Assembly (NCBI RefSeq): GCF_003688405.1
Contig: NZ_REFC01000016.1
Coordinates: 1-64,000, forward strand
Length of the DNA stretch: 64,000 nucleotides
Origin: Ulvibacter antarcticus
GTDB lineage: Bacteria > Bacteroidota > Bacteroidia > Flavobacteriales > Flavobacteriaceae
Direction: 5' to 3'
Shown here: one piece after another, positions 12,434 through 24,186 of the stretch
Numbering within the stretch: position 1 is the stretch's first letter
Layout of the letters: each line of letters begins with the position of its first letter
The notes under the pieces: generated by a model
What the model was told of the DNA's origin: nothing
The model's database searches: none
Seen by the model: only the letters and a program-made list of their open reading frames with translations
Made by a program: the position numbers and the translations under genes

Positions 12434-12783
12434 AATACGAGAGATTAATAATTGGACATTCTGTTAGTTAATGTCCTATTAAGTTAATCAATAGTTCTTA
12501 AAAAAATAAACTCAAAGCTTTTTTTTCGTTGAAATTTCAGTTTATAAGTTAAACAGCTTACAAAAAATTCCTTCGACATAATGGATCACCACAAATGACT
12601 TCAGAAATAATAATTTGCATAAAGCGAAAGTAACATTTAATTATAACGAAAAATTCAAATCATTTTAAGAGAAGAAATGTAATTTGCATTATGATTCACA
12701 CCTTTTAGGTTGCAGAATATGAGGTTAAATTTTGTGATGAATTTGATAAATTTATACTACGAAACAAGACCTTAAATTGAGAG
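12434..12783. other. Intergenic region upstream of the T9SS-domain gene
   Basis: These 350 AT-rich bases separate two minus-strand genes and must hold any promoter for the 10427-12433 gene. No TAnnTTTG match on the minus strand, no strong hairpin and no ORF was recognised. Confidence 0.4.
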
Positions 12784-13488
12784 TTACAAATATATCGCCT
12801 GAATATCAAGTCTATCAGTGTCGCCAAATTTTACACTAAACGCGGCATCGGGCGTTAAATCACCTCCATATACCGCTCCATTAAGATGAACACTATAGGT
12901 TCCCGGCGCTAATGTAATAGTAACCGACCTTGAGTTGTATACAAATCCAGTGGCTGTATCACAATTCCAATTTGAGTATACAGAACTTGTCATACCATAT
13001 GATTTTGTGGTATTTGGAGTAGTTCCGTTGCCTAAATAAAAATAGTTGTGGGCAATTTTCGCTCTACCGTCATCCAAATTAATCGTTCCATCATAACTTT
13101 TGAAGTCCATAGAAACGTAAAATGTAATTACCACTAAGGCTCTTTGGGTTAATGTAAAATTCGATTTGTATAATTCATCAGCATTTAAACCTGAATTTGC
13201 CGTTGTTTGCACTACCACGGGAGATGACATACTAGATTCGGAGGTAAGTTGTCCGGATAATTCACCCAAGGTGAGGTCTCCTTTATCATCAACCATTACA
13301 TTGTACTTATTGGTACCTCCAAAATTTTCAGTATTATTTGTACTATTCAAACCATCAATACGAATGGTGCTGCCATTTCCTGCAATATGTAACTCCTTTT
13401 TAGGATCTGAAGTTCCTATACCTACTTGAGCCGAACTCATATAAACACTGAATAAACATATAATGCAAAGAGTAATTTTTGACTTCAT
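12784..13488 (-). CDS. Secreted protein with VGIGT-type N-terminus, function unknown
   Basis: The ATG at 13488 (MKSKITLCIICLFSVY) gives a 234-residue protein with a signal peptide ending SSAQ; a longer in-frame start at 13521 lacks a good signal and is rejected. The mature protein opens with VGIGTSDPKKELHIAG, a pattern common at the head of Bacteroidota surface proteins related to tail-fibre and endosialidase-chaperone families. The remainder is predicted beta-rich (for example SVTITLAPGTYSVHLNG) and may be a jelly-roll-like domain, which is inference. No T9SS sorting domain is visible. The start is 50 nt from the end of the upstream secreted-protein gene, so the two are probably co-transcribed. 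Confidence 0.75.
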   Translation of the reverse strand: MKSKITLCIICLFSVYMSSAQVGIGTSDPKKELHIAGNGSTIRIDGLNSTNNTENFGGTNKYNVMVDDKGDLTLGELSGQLTSESSMSSPVVVQTTANSGLNADELYKSNFTLTQRALVVITFYVSMDFKSYDGTINLDDGRAKIAHNYFYLGNGTTPNTTKSYGMTSSVYSNWNCDTATGFVYNSRSVTITLAPGTYSVHLNGAVYGGDLTPDAAFSVKFGDTDRLDIQAIYL

Positions 13489-13538
13489 AATTAGATATTT
13501 TTGTGGTAGTATTATTTTCAATTTGGTTTTTTTTCTTT

Positions 13539-14672
13539 CTAATTTTGTAATAATGGTCCATCAGCATTTCCGGAGAAACAGTCGCAATCTTCTTCATATT
13601 CCAGAGTAACTGTTGCTGAGTCACATACTCCGGTATTTGGTGCCGGAAGGCAAATCTCGTATTCAAAAACTACATCGCCAGAAAAACCGGGAGTTGGTCT
13701 GTAAACATAGCTTCCATCCGGATTGAAAGTAAATGATTGTCCAGCAGGTGTAGGACCTGATATTACTGTAATTGTTGATCCTACTGGTATATTTGATGTA
13801 CCACCAACGGTACCTTCATATTCCTTATCAATACAACCGGTTTCAATTTTGGGAACAGCATATTGCTGTAAAATAAAAAGCTTTCCATCACCATGATCTC
13901 TTGTCGCAGCAGTTAAATCAACCCTGGTTATTACAGATCCAACAGGCGCCAGATCGTTTAATGTGAATAATGCTATTCCTATGGTTCCATTGTTTTCTAA
14001 TACTCTACCTGAATTCCAGTAATCTACATCTACTGGAGGTGCATTAAATAAAGGTCCCCATTGATCGGCAGGGTTTTCCCTAACAAAAGTATCTCCAAGA
14101 AATTGTTCCGGACCACCACCAACCGGTGTTCCGTATACAGAAATATAGTAGCAGTTATTTGCGTTACGTTCGGTAATTGCAATTAAACCTCCATCATTTG
14201 AAGGAATCCCCGGGCTATAAAACAATGATTGTATTTGAGAATCTGTAGTGGCAATCGCTGAAAAGTCACCACAAATATCCCGGCCATTAGGATTTGCGAG
14301 GAAATAATGATTTAAATTCTTGTCCTGGAAAGCTGCGAGTGCTTTCACGGGCCAATTAGCATTTGCGCTATTATTACTTCTATAAGTACCATTCTCTATT
14401 ATTTTATTGGGATTGTGTCCATCTGGCCCAAGACGTGTCATTGCATAAGTAGACGGTGCCGCAAAAGCGCTGTAAATTTCTCCATTAATGGTAACAGAGC
14501 TTATTGTAGCTGGATTATTAGGGTTAGCTTGTGTATCTTCCCATTGAAAAGTTACACCAGTTCGAACCGAAGTAGCTTGAGCAACTATTTTGTTTTGTAT
14601 TAGTAAACAAACCAGAAGCGACACTATTAAGTATGATCCTCTTTTCTGTTTTGTAGGTATAGAAAATATCAT
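13539..14672 (-). CDS. Secreted protein with C-terminal cadherin-like module
   Basis: The protein has 377 residues. A signal peptide (SYLIVSLLVCLLIQNKIVAQ) is followed by a domain of about 250 residues that I do not recognise, containing ITERNANNCYYISVYG and TRVDLTAATRDHGDGKLF. Residues about 265-365 resemble the cadherin-like or bacterial Ig tandem modules seen in the giant adhesin at the left edge (NPDGSYVYRPTPGFSG, CDSATVTLEYEE). The protein ends in a short cysteine-bearing tail (CDCFSG) without a recognisable sorting domain. It heads a probable two-gene unit with the VGIGT-type gene 50 nt downstream. An extracellular location is well supported; the function is not. Confidence 0.75.
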   Translation of the reverse strand: MIFSIPTKQKRGSYLIVSLLVCLLIQNKIVAQATSVRTGVTFQWEDTQANPNNPATISSVTINGEIYSAFAAPSTYAMTRLGPDGHNPNKIIENGTYRSNNSANANWPVKALAAFQDKNLNHYFLANPNGRDICGDFSAIATTDSQIQSLFYSPGIPSNDGGLIAITERNANNCYYISVYGTPVGGGPEQFLGDTFVRENPADQWGPLFNAPPVDVDYWNSGRVLENNGTIGIALFTLNDLAPVGSVITRVDLTAATRDHGDGKLFILQQYAVPKIETGCIDKEYEGTVGGTSNIPVGSTITVISGPTPAGQSFTFNPDGSYVYRPTPGFSGDVVFEYEICLPAPNTGVCDSATVTLEYEEDCDCFSGNADGPLLQN

Positions 14673-14735
14673 ATTATCAATTTGGGGTTATCGGTAAAAA
14701 TTGAGATTTAATAACTAAACTTTTACTTCTACGAA

Positions 14736-14743
14736 CAAAGATA
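14736..14743 (-). promoter_or_regulatory. Candidate -7 box for the two-gene secreted-protein unit
   Basis: On the minus strand this reads TATCTTTG, a match to TAnnTTTG, about 64 nt before the ATG at 14672. The -33 element is not obvious. Confidence 0.45.
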
Positions 14744-15357
14744 ATAGGTAAGTAGGTTTTTTCTTACTTATTAATTTGACTATTCGATATACAGCTTTTT
14801 AAATCGACTAACTGCGTTAAAAATTGAATTTAGGCGTTTACTTTAACATGTCTTTTCCGACATAATCGATGAAACGCACGTCAAAAGACATAGACAAACA
14901 GCTCTTTGTTGTAAAAAACATAAAACTAAACATCTAGAAGACTTACAATTAAATACTTTTAATCCGATTTATTTGCTTTTAATCTTATAAAATAAAAATC
15001 AAGCAACAAGATTACTTCCGTGAGAAATTATCGGTTAAGAAGATAAAGGAAATGTGTATGAAATAATTGTTAGAAAAAACTTAGGAAACAAATCGAAACA
15101 TTAATTGCAAATTACTCGATTCTTGAACATGCTGTGGGAGTCAATAATTTAAAAGAAGGAAAAGAAGAAATCTATCCACCAATAGTCATGAATAAAGACC
15201 TGTAAAGTATAAAACATCCTTCAATGAATTCTTAGATAAGAATATTTTAAAAGTTCCTTAAAATTGATCTGAGAGCCTCAACTTTATTGAAGGTATTATT
15301 AATTCTTATACAATATCAAAAAATTCATCAATATTGCTTATACCTCGGAAATAGCAT
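14744..15357. other. Long AT-rich intergenic region with little recognisable content
   Basis: About 600 bp separate the secreted-protein unit from the DUF3467 gene. Apart from a short eroded reading frame at 15074-15205, no gene, RNA or repeat was recognised. Stop codons are dense in all frames. Confidence 0.5.
15074..15205 (+). pseudogene. Possible eroded coding remnant
   Basis: A 43-codon open stretch without a start reads KKLRKQIETLIANYSILEHA and continues VGVNNLKEGKEEIYPP to a TAA at 15203. Its composition is protein-like, unlike the stop-rich DNA around it. I do not recognise the family. It may be the tail of a decayed gene, or chance. Confidence 0.25.
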
Positions 15358-15392
15358 AAAAAAAGCCTCGCATTTGCAAGGCTTTTTTTTTT
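15358..15392 (-). terminator. Terminator of the DUF3467 gene
   Basis: On the minus strand, GCCTTGC and GCGAGGC form a 7-bp stem (one G-T pair) with a 4-nt loop, preceded by an A-run and followed by seven T residues. It lies just after the stop codon at 15398. Confidence 0.85.
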
Positions 15393-15397
15393 ATGTT

Positions 15398-15721
15398 TTA
15401 AGCTTCCCCGGTTGGACCAAAATTTATTGGCATCGGAGCCTGTTGGTAATCCTTGATTTCTCCATGGGCATTTTCAAAACGCTTTACATTTTCATTCAAG
15501 GCTTTTAAAAACCTCTTAGCATGTTGCGGAGTTAAAATAATTCTAGACTTCACTTTGCTTTTTGGAATTCCAGGCATAATCGCTACAAAGTCAACCACAA
15601 ATTCAGATTGTGAATGATTAATGATAGCTAGATTACTATAGATCCCCTGAGCCACAGCTTCGTCCATCTCAATATTAATCTGACCCTGTTGTGGTTTTTT
15701 ATTGTCTTTTTGATCTGCCAT
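15398..15721 (-). CDS. DUF3467 domain protein
   Basis: The 107-residue protein matches the DUF3467 family by its internal pattern: GIYSNLAIINHSQSEFVVDF, then RIILTPQHAKRFLKALNEN, and a C-terminal proline-rich tail (APMPINFGPTGEA). The N-terminus is charged and low in complexity (MADQKDNKKPQQGQ). The family is common in bacteria but has no established function. It is the next gene downstream of rpoC; a terminator-like hairpin at 15806-15836 and a separate palindrome lie between them, so it may be transcribed on its own. Confidence 0.88.
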   Translation of the reverse strand: MADQKDNKKPQQGQINIEMDEAVAQGIYSNLAIINHSQSEFVVDFVAIMPGIPKSKVKSRIILTPQHAKRFLKALNENVKRFENAHGEIKDYQQAPMPINFGPTGEA

Positions 15722-15727
15722 AATTAT

Positions 15728-15745
15728 TTCCCGCGAAGGCGGGAA
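15728..15745. repeat. Short palindrome TTCCCGC-GAAG-GCGGGAA
   Basis: A perfect 7-bp inverted repeat with loop GAAG lies a few bases upstream of the DUF3467 start codon. The plus strand continues into a T-run, so it could act as a plus-strand terminator, but no plus-strand gene ends nearby. It resembles other CCCG...CGGG palindromes in this window (29637-29652, 44801-44818). Confidence 0.7.
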
Positions 15746-15805
15746 TCTTTTTTTGAGCCAAACTTTTGAATATCTGGCCTTTAATTAAACATTCTATTAA
15801 AATAC

Positions 15806-15836
15806 AAAAATCCCGTGCAGTTGTCACGGGATTTTT
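15806..15836 (-). terminator. Terminator downstream of rpoC
   Basis: AAAAATCCCGTG and CACGGGATTTTT form a 12-bp inverted repeat with a 7-nt loop. The minus strand ends in five T residues. It lies 90 nt after the rpoC stop and is the first strong terminator for the ribosomal-protein and RNA polymerase operon. Confidence 0.85.
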
Positions 15837-15884
15837 CTTATTACTTCAAAGATCCCAACTTGCGTCGGGATAAGTAAGTTGTAA

Positions 15885-15915
15885 CCTATTTGATCCGCTA
15901 TGCAAATCAAATAGG
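15885..15915. other. Hairpin directly after the rpoC stop
   Basis: CCTATTTGAT and ATCAAATAGG form a perfect 10-bp stem with an 11-nt loop, 10 nt past the rpoC stop codon. There is no T-run, so RNA 3'-end protection or processing is more likely than termination. Confidence 0.65.
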
Positions 15916-15924
15916 CACACTCAC

Positions 15925-18900
15925 TTAGTTATAGTTCACTTCTTGCTGTTCGCGAGTCATTTCTTCAAGTTCTTCCTTAGATCCTACAATAATAGTATCA
16001 TATTTTCTCATACCGGTACCGGCAGGAATTCTATGTCCTACAATTACATTCTCCTTCAGACCTTCAAGATGATCGACCTTACCACTTACAGCCGCTTCAT
16101 TCAATACCTTGGTAGTTTCCTGGAAGGAAGCCGCAGAGATAAATGATTTTGTCTGCAAAGAAGCTCGTGTAATACCTTGCAAGATTGGTGTTGCCGTTGC
16201 TGGAACCGCATCACGTCCTTCGATTAAAGTTAAATCGGCTCTTCGTAAGATAGAGTTTTCATCACGTAGTTCACGTGGTGTAATAATCTGTCCTTCTTTG
16301 ATAGTTTCCGATTCACCTGCATTGGTTACCACTTTCATTCCGAAGATCTTATCGTTTTCTTCAATAAAATCATCTTTATGAGCTAGTTGGTTTTCCAGGA
16401 AGGTAGTATCTCCAGAATCAACGATCTGAACTTTACGCATCATTTGACGTACCACTACTTCGAAATGCTTGTCATTAATCTTCACCCCTTGCAGACGATA
16501 TACCTCTTGAACTTCATTCACTAGATATTGTTGTACTGCTGAAGGGCCTTTAATTCTAAGAATATCTTCCGGAGTAATAGATCCATCAGAAAGAGGCATA
16601 CCTGCTCTTACGTAATCATTCTCCTGAACAAGAATCTGATTCGATAATTTCACCAAATACTTCTTGATCTCTCCTAATTTAGACTCAACAATAATCTCAC
16701 GGTTACCACGCTTGATTTTTCCGAAGGAAATAACACCATCAATCTCACTTACTACAGCAGGATTAGAAGGGTTACGCGCTTCAAATAATTCAGTTACACG
16801 CGGAAGACCTCCAGTAATATCACCAGACTTGGCAGATTTACGTGGAATCTTCACTAAGATCTTACCAATCTTAATTTTATCACTATCGTCTACCATCAAG
16901 TGAGCTCCCACCGGTAAGTTATAAGAACGAATTACTTCGTCTTTCTTACCAAGGATCTGTAATGTTGGTATCTTCTTCTTATCTCTTGATTCAGAAATTA
17001 CTTTCTCTTGGAAACCTGTTTGTTCATCAATTTCCACTTGATAGGTAATACCTTGCTCGATATTCTCGTACTTGATCTTACCGGCAAATTCTGAAATAAT
17101 CACACCGTTGTATGGATCCCATTGACAAACAGTATCATCCTTAGAAAGTGAATCCCCGTCTTTTACAAAAATGGTAGATCCATAAGGAATGTTATTTGTA
17201 CTTAAAGTAATCCCTGTCTTCTTATCAATTAATTTGATTTCTGAAGTACGTGAAATTACAATATCAATAGGTTTACCTTCATTATCTTCCCCTTTTACAG
17301 TTTTAAGATCTTCTATTTCGGCTTTTCCATCAAAACGAACAACAAGTTTGTTTTCTTCGGAAATGTTACCTGCAATACCACCTACGTGGAAAGTACGAAG
17401 TGTTAACTGTGTACCCGGCTCACCAATAGACTGAGCGGCTACAACACCAACAGCTTCACCTCTTTGTACCATTTTGTTGGTAGCAAGGTTTCTTCCGTAG
17501 CACTGAGAACAAATACCCTTCTTCGCTTCACATGTCAATGCTGATCGCACTTCCACACTATCGATTGGAGAATTTGCTACTTTGGCAGCAACATCTTCTG
17601 AAATATGATCTCCTGCCGCAACAAGAAGTTCTTTTGTCAATGGATGAACAACATCATACAATGCAGTACGTCCAACGATTCTATCTGATAAAGTTTCAAC
17701 AATCTCTTCATTCTTCTTAAGTGCCGATACTTCAATACCTCTTAGCGTTCCACAGTCTTCGATGTTAATAATCACATCCTGAGAAACATCCACCAAACGA
17801 CGTGTCAGGTAACCTGCATCTGCCGTTTTAAGTGCAGTATCCGCAAGTCCCTTACGAGCACCGTGAGTAGAAATAAAGTATTCAAGAATTGAAAGTCCTT
17901 CCTTAAAGTTCGAAAGAATCGGGTTTTCAATAATCTCACCACCACCTGAATTCGATTTCTTCGGTTTTGCCATCAATCCACGCATTCCGGTTAACTGGCG
18001 AATCTGTTCTTTAGATCCACGCGCTCCGGAGTCAAGCATCATATACACAGAGTTAAACCCTTGCTGATCCTCACGAATACGCTTCATAGAAAGCTCGGTA
18101 AGTTCTGCATTGGTCGCTGTCCATATATCAATCACCTGATTGTAACGCTCATTGTTAGTAATAAGACCCATGTTGTAGTTGGCAATAATACCATCTACCT
18201 GAGTATTTGCACTATCGATCATTGATTGCTTTTCAGCAGGAATAATAATATCCCCTAAGCTAAATGACAATCCACCTTCGAATGCAAACTTATACCCCAA
18301 TGTTTTAATTTCATCTAAGAAAGCCGCTGTAATAGGTACACTAGTTTTAGCCAAAATACCACCAATAATATCTCTAAGAGATTTCTTAGTTAATACAGCA
18401 TTGATATAACCAGCTGCTTCAGGTACCTTTTCGTTGAAAAGTACACGTCCTAAAGTTGTAGTTATGATTTGGAAAACAAGTTCTCCTGCTTCGTTAAAAT
18501 CCTTCGTACGGATCTTAATTTCAGCATTCAAATCTACTTTCTTCTCGTTGTAAGCTATTACGGCTTCTTCCGCAGAATAAAAAGTAAGACCTTCACCAAT
18601 TACAGGAACATCCTTGGTCGATTTTCTAAGCTTGGTCATATAATACAGACCCAAAACCATATCCTGTGAAGGTACTGCCACCGGCGAACCATTTGCAGGG
18701 TTAAGGATATTGTGAGACGCAAGCATTAATAATTGACATTCAAGAATCGCCTCTGGTCCTAATGGTAAGTGAACCGCCATCTGGTCACCATCGAAATCCG
18801 CGTTAAACGCAGTACATACTAATGGGTGTAACTGAATAGCTTTTCCTTCAATTAATTTAGGTTGAAACGCCTGGATTCCCAAACGGTGTAAGGTAGGCGC

Positions 18901-20226
18901 ACGGTTTAGCATTACTGGATGCCCTTTAAGAACATTTTCCAGGATATCCCAAACCACCGGCTCTTTCTTATCTATAATTTTCTTCGCAGACTTCACAGTC
19001 TTTACGATTCCTCTTTCAATAAGCTTTCTAATCACGAAAGGCTTATAAAGTTCTGCAGCCATATCCTTTGGGATACCACATTCGAACAATTTTAATTCAG
19101 GTCCAACAACAATCACCGAACGAGCAGAATAATCCACACGCTTACCAAGTAAGTTTTGACGGAAACGACCTTGCTTTCCTTTTAAGGAATCAGAAAGTGA
19201 TTTCAACGGACGGTTACTGTCGGTTTTTACTGCTGAAGATTTTCTTGTATTATCAAACAATGAATCTACAGACTCCTGAAGCATACGTTTTTCATTACGT
19301 AAAATTACTTCCGGTGCTTTTATCTCCATCAATCGCTTCAAACGATTGTTACGGATAATTACACGTCTGTAAAGATCATTTAAATCTGATGTTGCAAAAC
19401 GACCTCCATCAAGTGGCACTAAAGGACGTAATTCCGGCGGAATAATTGGCACCACCTTCATGATCATCCATGCAGCTTTGTTCTCACGATTCTTGTTAGC
19501 ATCACGAAGTGCTTCCACAACCTGAAGACGTTTAAGTGCTTCAGTTTTACGTTGCTTTGAAGTTTCGTTATTTGCTTTATGACGTAGTTCGAACGACAAA
19601 CTATTTAAGTCGATTCTGTTTAAAAGATCTATCAAACATTCAGCACCCATTTTGGCGATGAATTTGTTCGGATCCGTATCGTCTAGGTATTGATTTTCCT
19701 TCGGAAGTGTTTCAAGAATATTTAAATATTCTTCCTCTGTAAGGAAATCTAGTTTTTTAACAGGCTCTCCTTCTTCATTCTTTGCAATTCCCGGCTGAAT
19801 TACTACGTATCTTTCGTAGTAAATGATCATGTCGAGTTTCTTAGAAGGCAATCCTAATAAATATCCTATTTTGTTTGGTAAACTTCTAAAGTACCAGATA
19901 TGTGCAACAGGCACTACCAAATTGATATGCCCAACACGGTCACGTCTTACTTTCTTTTCAGTTACCTCTACCCCACATCGGTCACAAACGATTCCTTTGT
20001 AGCGAATTCTTTTATACTTACCACAGGCACATTCATAATCCTTTACAGGACCAAAAATACGCTCACAGAAAAGTCCGTCACGCTCTGGTTTGTGCGTACG
20101 GTAATTAATTGTTTCAGGCTTTAGAACTTCCCCACGAGATTCCGCTAAAATAGACTCAGGCGAAGCTAACCCAATAGAAATCTTATCAAATTTCTGTACT
20201 GTGTTTTCTTTATTATTTCTTGCCAT
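15925..20226 (-). CDS. rpoC: DNA-directed RNA polymerase subunit beta'
   Basis: The 1433-residue beta' subunit forms one side of the RNA polymerase active-site cleft. The N-terminal zinc-binding cysteines are at 66, 68, 81 and 84 ([19 protein letters not shown]). The catalytic Mg2+ motif NADFDGDQM is near residue 475. A second cysteine cluster (GICSQCYGR) lies near 905, followed by the trigger-loop region ([15 protein letters not shown]). Length is normal for Bacteroidota. It follows rpoB by 73 nt; that gap carries a CAGT-rich hairpin. It is the last gene of the secE-to-rpoC operon. Confidence 0.99.
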   Translation of the reverse strand: MARNNKENTVQKFDKISIGLASPESILAESRGEVLKPETINYRTHKPERDGLFCERIFGPVKDYECACGKYKRIRYKGIVCDRCGVEVTEKKVRRDRVGHINLVVPVAHIWYFRSLPNKIGYLLGLPSKKLDMIIYYERYVVIQPGIAKNEEGEPVKKLDFLTEEEYLNILETLPKENQYLDDTDPNKFIAKMGAECLIDLLNRIDLNSLSFELRHKANNETSKQRKTEALKRLQVVEALRDANKNRENKAAWMIMKVVPIIPPELRPLVPLDGGRFATSDLNDLYRRVIIRNNRLKRLMEIKAPEVILRNEKRMLQESVDSLFDNTRKSSAVKTDSNRPLKSLSDSLKGKQGRFRQNLLGKRVDYSARSVIVVGPELKLFECGIPKDMAAELYKPFVIRKLIERGIVKTVKSAKKIIDKKEPVVWDILENVLKGHPVMLNRAPTLHRLGIQAFQPKLIEGKAIQLHPLVCTAFNADFDGDQMAVHLPLGPEAILECQLLMLASHNILNPANGSPVAVPSQDMVLGLYYMTKLRKSTKDVPVIGEGLTFYSAEEAVIAYNEKKVDLNAEIKIRTKDFNEAGELVFQIITTTLGRVLFNEKVPEAAGYINAVLTKKSLRDIIGGILAKTSVPITAAFLDEIKTLGYKFAFEGGLSFSLGDIIIPAEKQSMIDSANTQVDGIIANYNMGLITNNERYNQVIDIWTATNAELTELSMKRIREDQQGFNSVYMMLDSGARGSKEQIRQLTGMRGLMAKPKKSNSGGGEIIENPILSNFKEGLSILEYFISTHGARKGLADTALKTADAGYLTRRLVDVSQDVIINIEDCGTLRGIEVSALKKNEEIVETLSDRIVGRTALYDVVHPLTKELLVAAGDHISEDVAAKVANSPIDSVEVRSALTCEAKKGICSQCYGRNLATNKMVQRGEAVGVVAAQSIGEPGTQLTLRTFHVGGIAGNISEENKLVVRFDGKAEIEDLKTVKGEDNEGKPIDIVISRTSEIKLIDKKTGITLSTNNIPYGSTIFVKDGDSLSKDDTVCQWDPYNGVIISEFAGKIKYENIEQGITYQVEIDEQTGFQEKVISESRDKKKIPTLQILGKKDEVIRSYNLPVGAHLMVDDSDKIKIGKILVKIPRKSAKSGDITGGLPRVTELFEARNPSNPAVVSEIDGVISFGKIKRGNREIIVESKLGEIKKYLVKLSNQILVQENDYVRAGMPLSDGSITPEDILRIKGPSAVQQYLVNEVQEVYRLQGVKINDKHFEVVVRQMMRKVQIVDSGDTTFLENQLAHKDDFIEENDKIFGMKVVTNAGESETIKEGQIITPRELRDENSILRRADLTLIEGRDAVPATATPILQGITRASLQTKSFISAASFQETTKVLNEAAVSGKVDHLEGLKENVIVGHRIPAGTGMRKYDTIIVGSKEELEEMTREQQEVNYN

Positions 20227-20247
20227 GTTTTTACAGTATTCAGTGAT

Positions 20248-20287
20248 CAGTAATCAGTTGACAGTGTGTACTGCCGACTGATTACTG
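20248..20287. repeat. CAGT-rich hairpin between rpoB and rpoC
   Basis: CAGTAATCAGT (20248-20258) and ACTGATTACTG (20277-20287) are perfect 11-bp inverted repeats; the loop carries a further CAGT-gtgt-ACTG stem. The surrounding gap (about 20231-20296) consists largely of CAGT-type units like those at 31331, 44611 and 48694. Confidence 0.85.
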
Positions 20288-20299
20288 TTTACTATTTTT

Positions 20300-23200
20300 T
20301 TATTCTTCTAATCTAATATCAAGTCCTAAACCTTTCAATTCGTGCATTAACACGTTGAATGATTCCGGAAGTCCCGGTTCTGGCATTGCTTCACCTTTTA
20401 CGATCGACTCGTAAGTTTTAGCTCTACCAATAACATCATCAGATTTTACTGTCAGTATTTCACGTAATGTTGCCGATGCACCATAAGCCTCAAGTGCCCA
20501 TACTTCCATCTCTCCAAAACGCTGTCCACCAAATTGGGCTTTACCACCTAATGGTTGTTGCGTAATTAATGAGTATGGTCCTATAGAACGAGCATGCATC
20601 TTATCGTCTACCATGTGTCCAAGTTTCAACATATAGATCACCCCAACAGTTGCTGGTTGATCAAAACGTTGACCTGTTCCACCATCATACAGATACGTAT
20701 GTCCGAATCTTGGTATACCAGCCTCGTCAGTAATTTCGTTGATCTGATCTAAAGTAGCACCATCAAAAATTGGAGTAGCATACTTGCGACCTAATTTCTG
20801 ACCTGCCCAACCTAATACGGTTTCATAGATCTGACCAATGTTCATACGAGAAGGTACCCCAAGCGGATTCAACACGATATCTACCGGTGTTCCATCCTCA
20901 AGGAAAGGCATATCTTCCTGACGAACGATACGGGCAACAATACCTTTGTTACCATGACGTCCCGCCATCTTATCCCCTACTTTCAACTTACGTTTCTTAG
21001 CGATATATACCTTGGCTAGTTTTAAGATACCTGCTGGCAATTCATCCCCAACAGAGATCGTAAATTTCTCACGACGAAGGTTTCCTTGTAAATCGTTTTC
21101 TTTAATTCGGTAGTTGTGCATCAAATCGGCAACCAATAGGTTGGTTTCGTCATCTGTTGTCCATGTTCCTCCAATCAAGTGAGTATAGTCTTCAACTACA
21201 TTCAGCATTTTCAGCGTAAACTTCTTACCTTTTGGGAATACTATTTCACCAAGGTCATTCATGACCCCTTGTGCAGTTTTTCCTCCAACGATTGTAAATA
21301 ATTTTTCTACTAATACGTCCTTAAGCCCATCGAATTTACCGTCGTACTTTACTTCAAGTTCTGCGATATCTTCTTTGTCTTTAGCTCTTTTACGTTTATC
21401 TTTTACTGCACGTGCAAACAACTTTTTGTTGATTACAACACCATGTAATGAAGGAGAAGCTTTTAAAGAAGCGTCTTTTACATCACCGGCTTTGTCACCA
21501 AAGATAGCACGAAGTAATTTTTCTTCAGGAGTTGGATCACTTTCTCCTTTTGGTGTAATCTTACCAATAAGGATATCACCAGGTTTTACTTCAGCACCAA
21601 CGCGAATCATTCCGTTTTCGTCAAGGTCTTTTGTCGCCTCTTCGGAAACGTTAGGAATGTCATTTGTTAATTCTTCGTTACCTAGCTTAGTGTCTCTTAC
21701 CTCAAGAGAATACTCATCAATATGAATCGATGTAAAAATATCATTACGTACTACTTCTTCAGAAATAACGATCGCATCCTCAAAGTTATACCCTTTCCAA
21801 GGCATAAAGGCTACTTTCATGTTTCGTCCAAGTGCTAGTTCTCCTTTTTCAGTTGCATAACCCTGACATAAAACCTGTCCTTTCTGAACTCTGTCACCTT
21901 TCTTAACGATAGGCTTCAGGTTGATAGAAGTACTTTGGTTTGTCTTTCTGAATTTTACTAACTGATAGGTTTTTGAATCACTATCAAAACTAACCATACG
22001 CTCATTCTCGGTACGGTCGTATTTAATAGTAACTTCATTTGCATCAACGTATTCAACAGTTCCATCTCCTTCTGCATTGATCAATACTCTAGAATCTGAA
22101 GCTACCTGACGCTCCAATCCAGTTCCAACAATTGGAGAATCTGCGATTAATAAAGGTACCGCCTGACGCATCATGTTAGATCCCATCAAGGCACGGTTTG
22201 CATCATCATGTTCCAAAAATGGAATTAAAGAGGCCGAAATAGATGAAATCTGGTTCGGCGCAACATCAGTATAGTGAACCGTTTTCGGGTCTACTAACGG
22301 GAAGTCACCTTCCATACGAGCAATTACCTTATCAGTATCGATGGTTCCATCTTCTTTGATAGGAATATTCGCTTGTGCGATTAATTTCTCTTCTTCTTCT
22401 TCAGCTGAAAGGTATATCGGCTCATTTTTAAGGTCGATTTTACCATCATTTACTTTACGATAAGGAGTTTCGATAAACCCAAGGTTATTCACTTTTGCAT
22501 ATACCGAAAGTGAAGATATCAAACCAATGTTTGGACCTTCAGGTGTTTCGATTGGACAAAGTCTTCCATAGTGAGTATAGTGAACATCACGAACCTCAAA
22601 TCCTGCTCTTTCACGCGATAAACCTCCTGGTCCTAGTGCTGATAAACGACGCTTGTGCGTAATTTCAGCAAGAGGATTAGTTTGATCCATAAATTGAGAA
22701 AGCTGGTTTGTTCCGAAGAAAGAATTAATAACAGAAGACAGAGTCTTTGCATTAATAAGGTCAATCGGAGTAAACACTTCGTTATCACGTACATTCATAC
22801 GCTCACGAATAGTACGCGCCATACGCGCTAGTCCAACGCCAAATTGCTGAGACAACTGCTCACCAACCGTACGTACACGACGATTTGAAAGGTGATCAAT
22901 ATCATCGATCTCAGCTTTAGAGTTGATCAACTCAATTAAATATTTAACGATAGTAATGATATCCTCTTTGGTAAGCACCTGCTTGTCCATTGCGATATCA
23001 AGACCTAACTTTTTATTCATTCTATAACGTCCTACTTCACCTAAATTATATCTCTGATCTGAGAAGAATAATTTATTGATGATTCCACGAGCGGTTTCCT
23101 CATCGGGCGGTTCAGCGTTACGTAATTGTCTATAGATATGTTCTACCGCTTCCTTTTCGGAGTTAGTAGGATCCTTTTGAAGCGTATTATGAATAATCGC

Positions 23201-24112
23201 ATAATCTGCTAAATGGTTATCTTCTTTATGTAAAAGGATGGTTTTTGAACCTGAATCCAAAATCTCATCGATATGATCTTTTTCAAGAACAGTATCACGA
23301 TCCAATACAATTTCGTTACGCTCAATAGATACTACTTCACCAGTATCCTCATCAACGAAATCTTCGTGCCATGTTTTAAGTACACGGGCAGCTAATTTGC
23401 GACCCAAGTATTTTTTAAGTCCTGTTTTTGAAGCTTTAATTTCTTCAGCTAGGTCGAAAATTTCAAGGATATCCTTATCTCTTTCAAAACCGATAGCACG
23501 GAAAAGCGTCGTAACAGGTAATTTTTTCTTTCTATCGATATAAGCGTACATAACGCTATTGATATCGGTAGCGAATTCAATCCATGATCCTTTAAAAGGA
23601 ATTACACGGGCAGAATATAATTTGGTTCCATTCGCGTGGAATGATTGTCCGAAGAAAACACCAGGTGAACGGTGTAACTGTGACACAACAACACGCTCAG
23701 CTCCATTGATACAGAAGGTACCACTAGGTGTCATATAAGGAATTGTACCTAAGTAAACATCCTGAACAATAGTTTCGAAATCCTCATGTTCCGGATCTGT
23801 ACAGAATAATTTTAGACGTGCTTTTAAAGGCACACTGTACGTAAGTCCACGTTCAATACACTCCTGAATGGAATATCTTGGCGGATCTACGAAATAGTCT
23901 AAAAACTCTAATACAAATTGATTACGCGTATCGGTAATCGGGAAATTCTCTAAAAAGGTCTTGTAAAGTCCTTCTTGGCCTCTTTCTTCTGATTTGGTTT
24001 CCAATTGGAAAAAATCCTGGAAGGATTTGATCTGAATGTCCAAAAAGTCGGGATAATCCGGCTTATTTTTTACAGAGGAAAAATTCAATCTTTCAGTTTG
24101 CGTTGCTGACAT
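20300..24112 (-). CDS. rpoB: DNA-directed RNA polymerase subunit beta
   Basis: The 1270-residue beta subunit contains the expected landmarks: the rifampicin region ([20 protein letters not shown] and [19 protein letters not shown]), the [12 protein letters not shown] block, the GRHGNKG motif near residue 1050 and the C-terminal [20 protein letters not shown] segment. The rifampicin-region residues look wild type by eye (Q, D, H and S at the usual positions). The start [16 protein letters not shown] is standard for flavobacteria. A structured 138-nt gap separates it from rplL upstream. Confidence 0.99.
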   Translation of the reverse strand: MSATQTERLNFSSVKNKPDYPDFLDIQIKSFQDFFQLETKSEERGQEGLYKTFLENFPITDTRNQFVLEFLDYFVDPPRYSIQECIERGLTYSVPLKARLKLFCTDPEHEDFETIVQDVYLGTIPYMTPSGTFCINGAERVVVSQLHRSPGVFFGQSFHANGTKLYSARVIPFKGSWIEFATDINSVMYAYIDRKKKLPVTTLFRAIGFERDKDILEIFDLAEEIKASKTGLKKYLGRKLAARVLKTWHEDFVDEDTGEVVSIERNEIVLDRDTVLEKDHIDEILDSGSKTILLHKEDNHLADYAIIHNTLQKDPTNSEKEAVEHIYRQLRNAEPPDEETARGIINKLFFSDQRYNLGEVGRYRMNKKLGLDIAMDKQVLTKEDIITIVKYLIELINSKAEIDDIDHLSNRRVRTVGEQLSQQFGVGLARMARTIRERMNVRDNEVFTPIDLINAKTLSSVINSFFGTNQLSQFMDQTNPLAEITHKRRLSALGPGGLSRERAGFEVRDVHYTHYGRLCPIETPEGPNIGLISSLSVYAKVNNLGFIETPYRKVNDGKIDLKNEPIYLSAEEEEEKLIAQANIPIKEDGTIDTDKVIARMEGDFPLVDPKTVHYTDVAPNQISSISASLIPFLEHDDANRALMGSNMMRQAVPLLIADSPIVGTGLERQVASDSRVLINAEGDGTVEYVDANEVTIKYDRTENERMVSFDSDSKTYQLVKFRKTNQSTSINLKPIVKKGDRVQKGQVLCQGYATEKGELALGRNMKVAFMPWKGYNFEDAIVISEEVVRNDIFTSIHIDEYSLEVRDTKLGNEELTNDIPNVSEEATKDLDENGMIRVGAEVKPGDILIGKITPKGESDPTPEEKLLRAIFGDKAGDVKDASLKASPSLHGVVINKKLFARAVKDKRKRAKDKEDIAELEVKYDGKFDGLKDVLVEKLFTIVGGKTAQGVMNDLGEIVFPKGKKFTLKMLNVVEDYTHLIGGTWTTDDETNLLVADLMHNYRIKENDLQGNLRREKFTISVGDELPAGILKLAKVYIAKKRKLKVGDKMAGRHGNKGIVARIVRQEDMPFLEDGTPVDIVLNPLGVPSRMNIGQIYETVLGWAGQKLGRKYATPIFDGATLDQINEITDEAGIPRFGHTYLYDGGTGQRFDQPATVGVIYMLKLGHMVDDKMHARSIGPYSLITQQPLGGKAQFGGQRFGEMEVWALEAYGASATLREILTVKSDDVIGRAKTYESIVKGEAMPEPGLPESFNVLMHELKGLGLDIRLEE

Positions 24113-24186
24113 CTATGGACGGAATTTTAATTAAAAAAACATTGTGCGCGTATTGAAAATAGTGTTAACCATTATATACGCAAAAT

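Noticed and set aside
15287-15508. Plus-strand ORF of 73 codons
   Set aside because: It crosses the DUF3467 terminator and runs antisense into that gene.
21261-21725. Plus-strand ORF of 154 codons
   Set aside because: Antisense to conserved rpoB sequence; no start context or recognisable motif.
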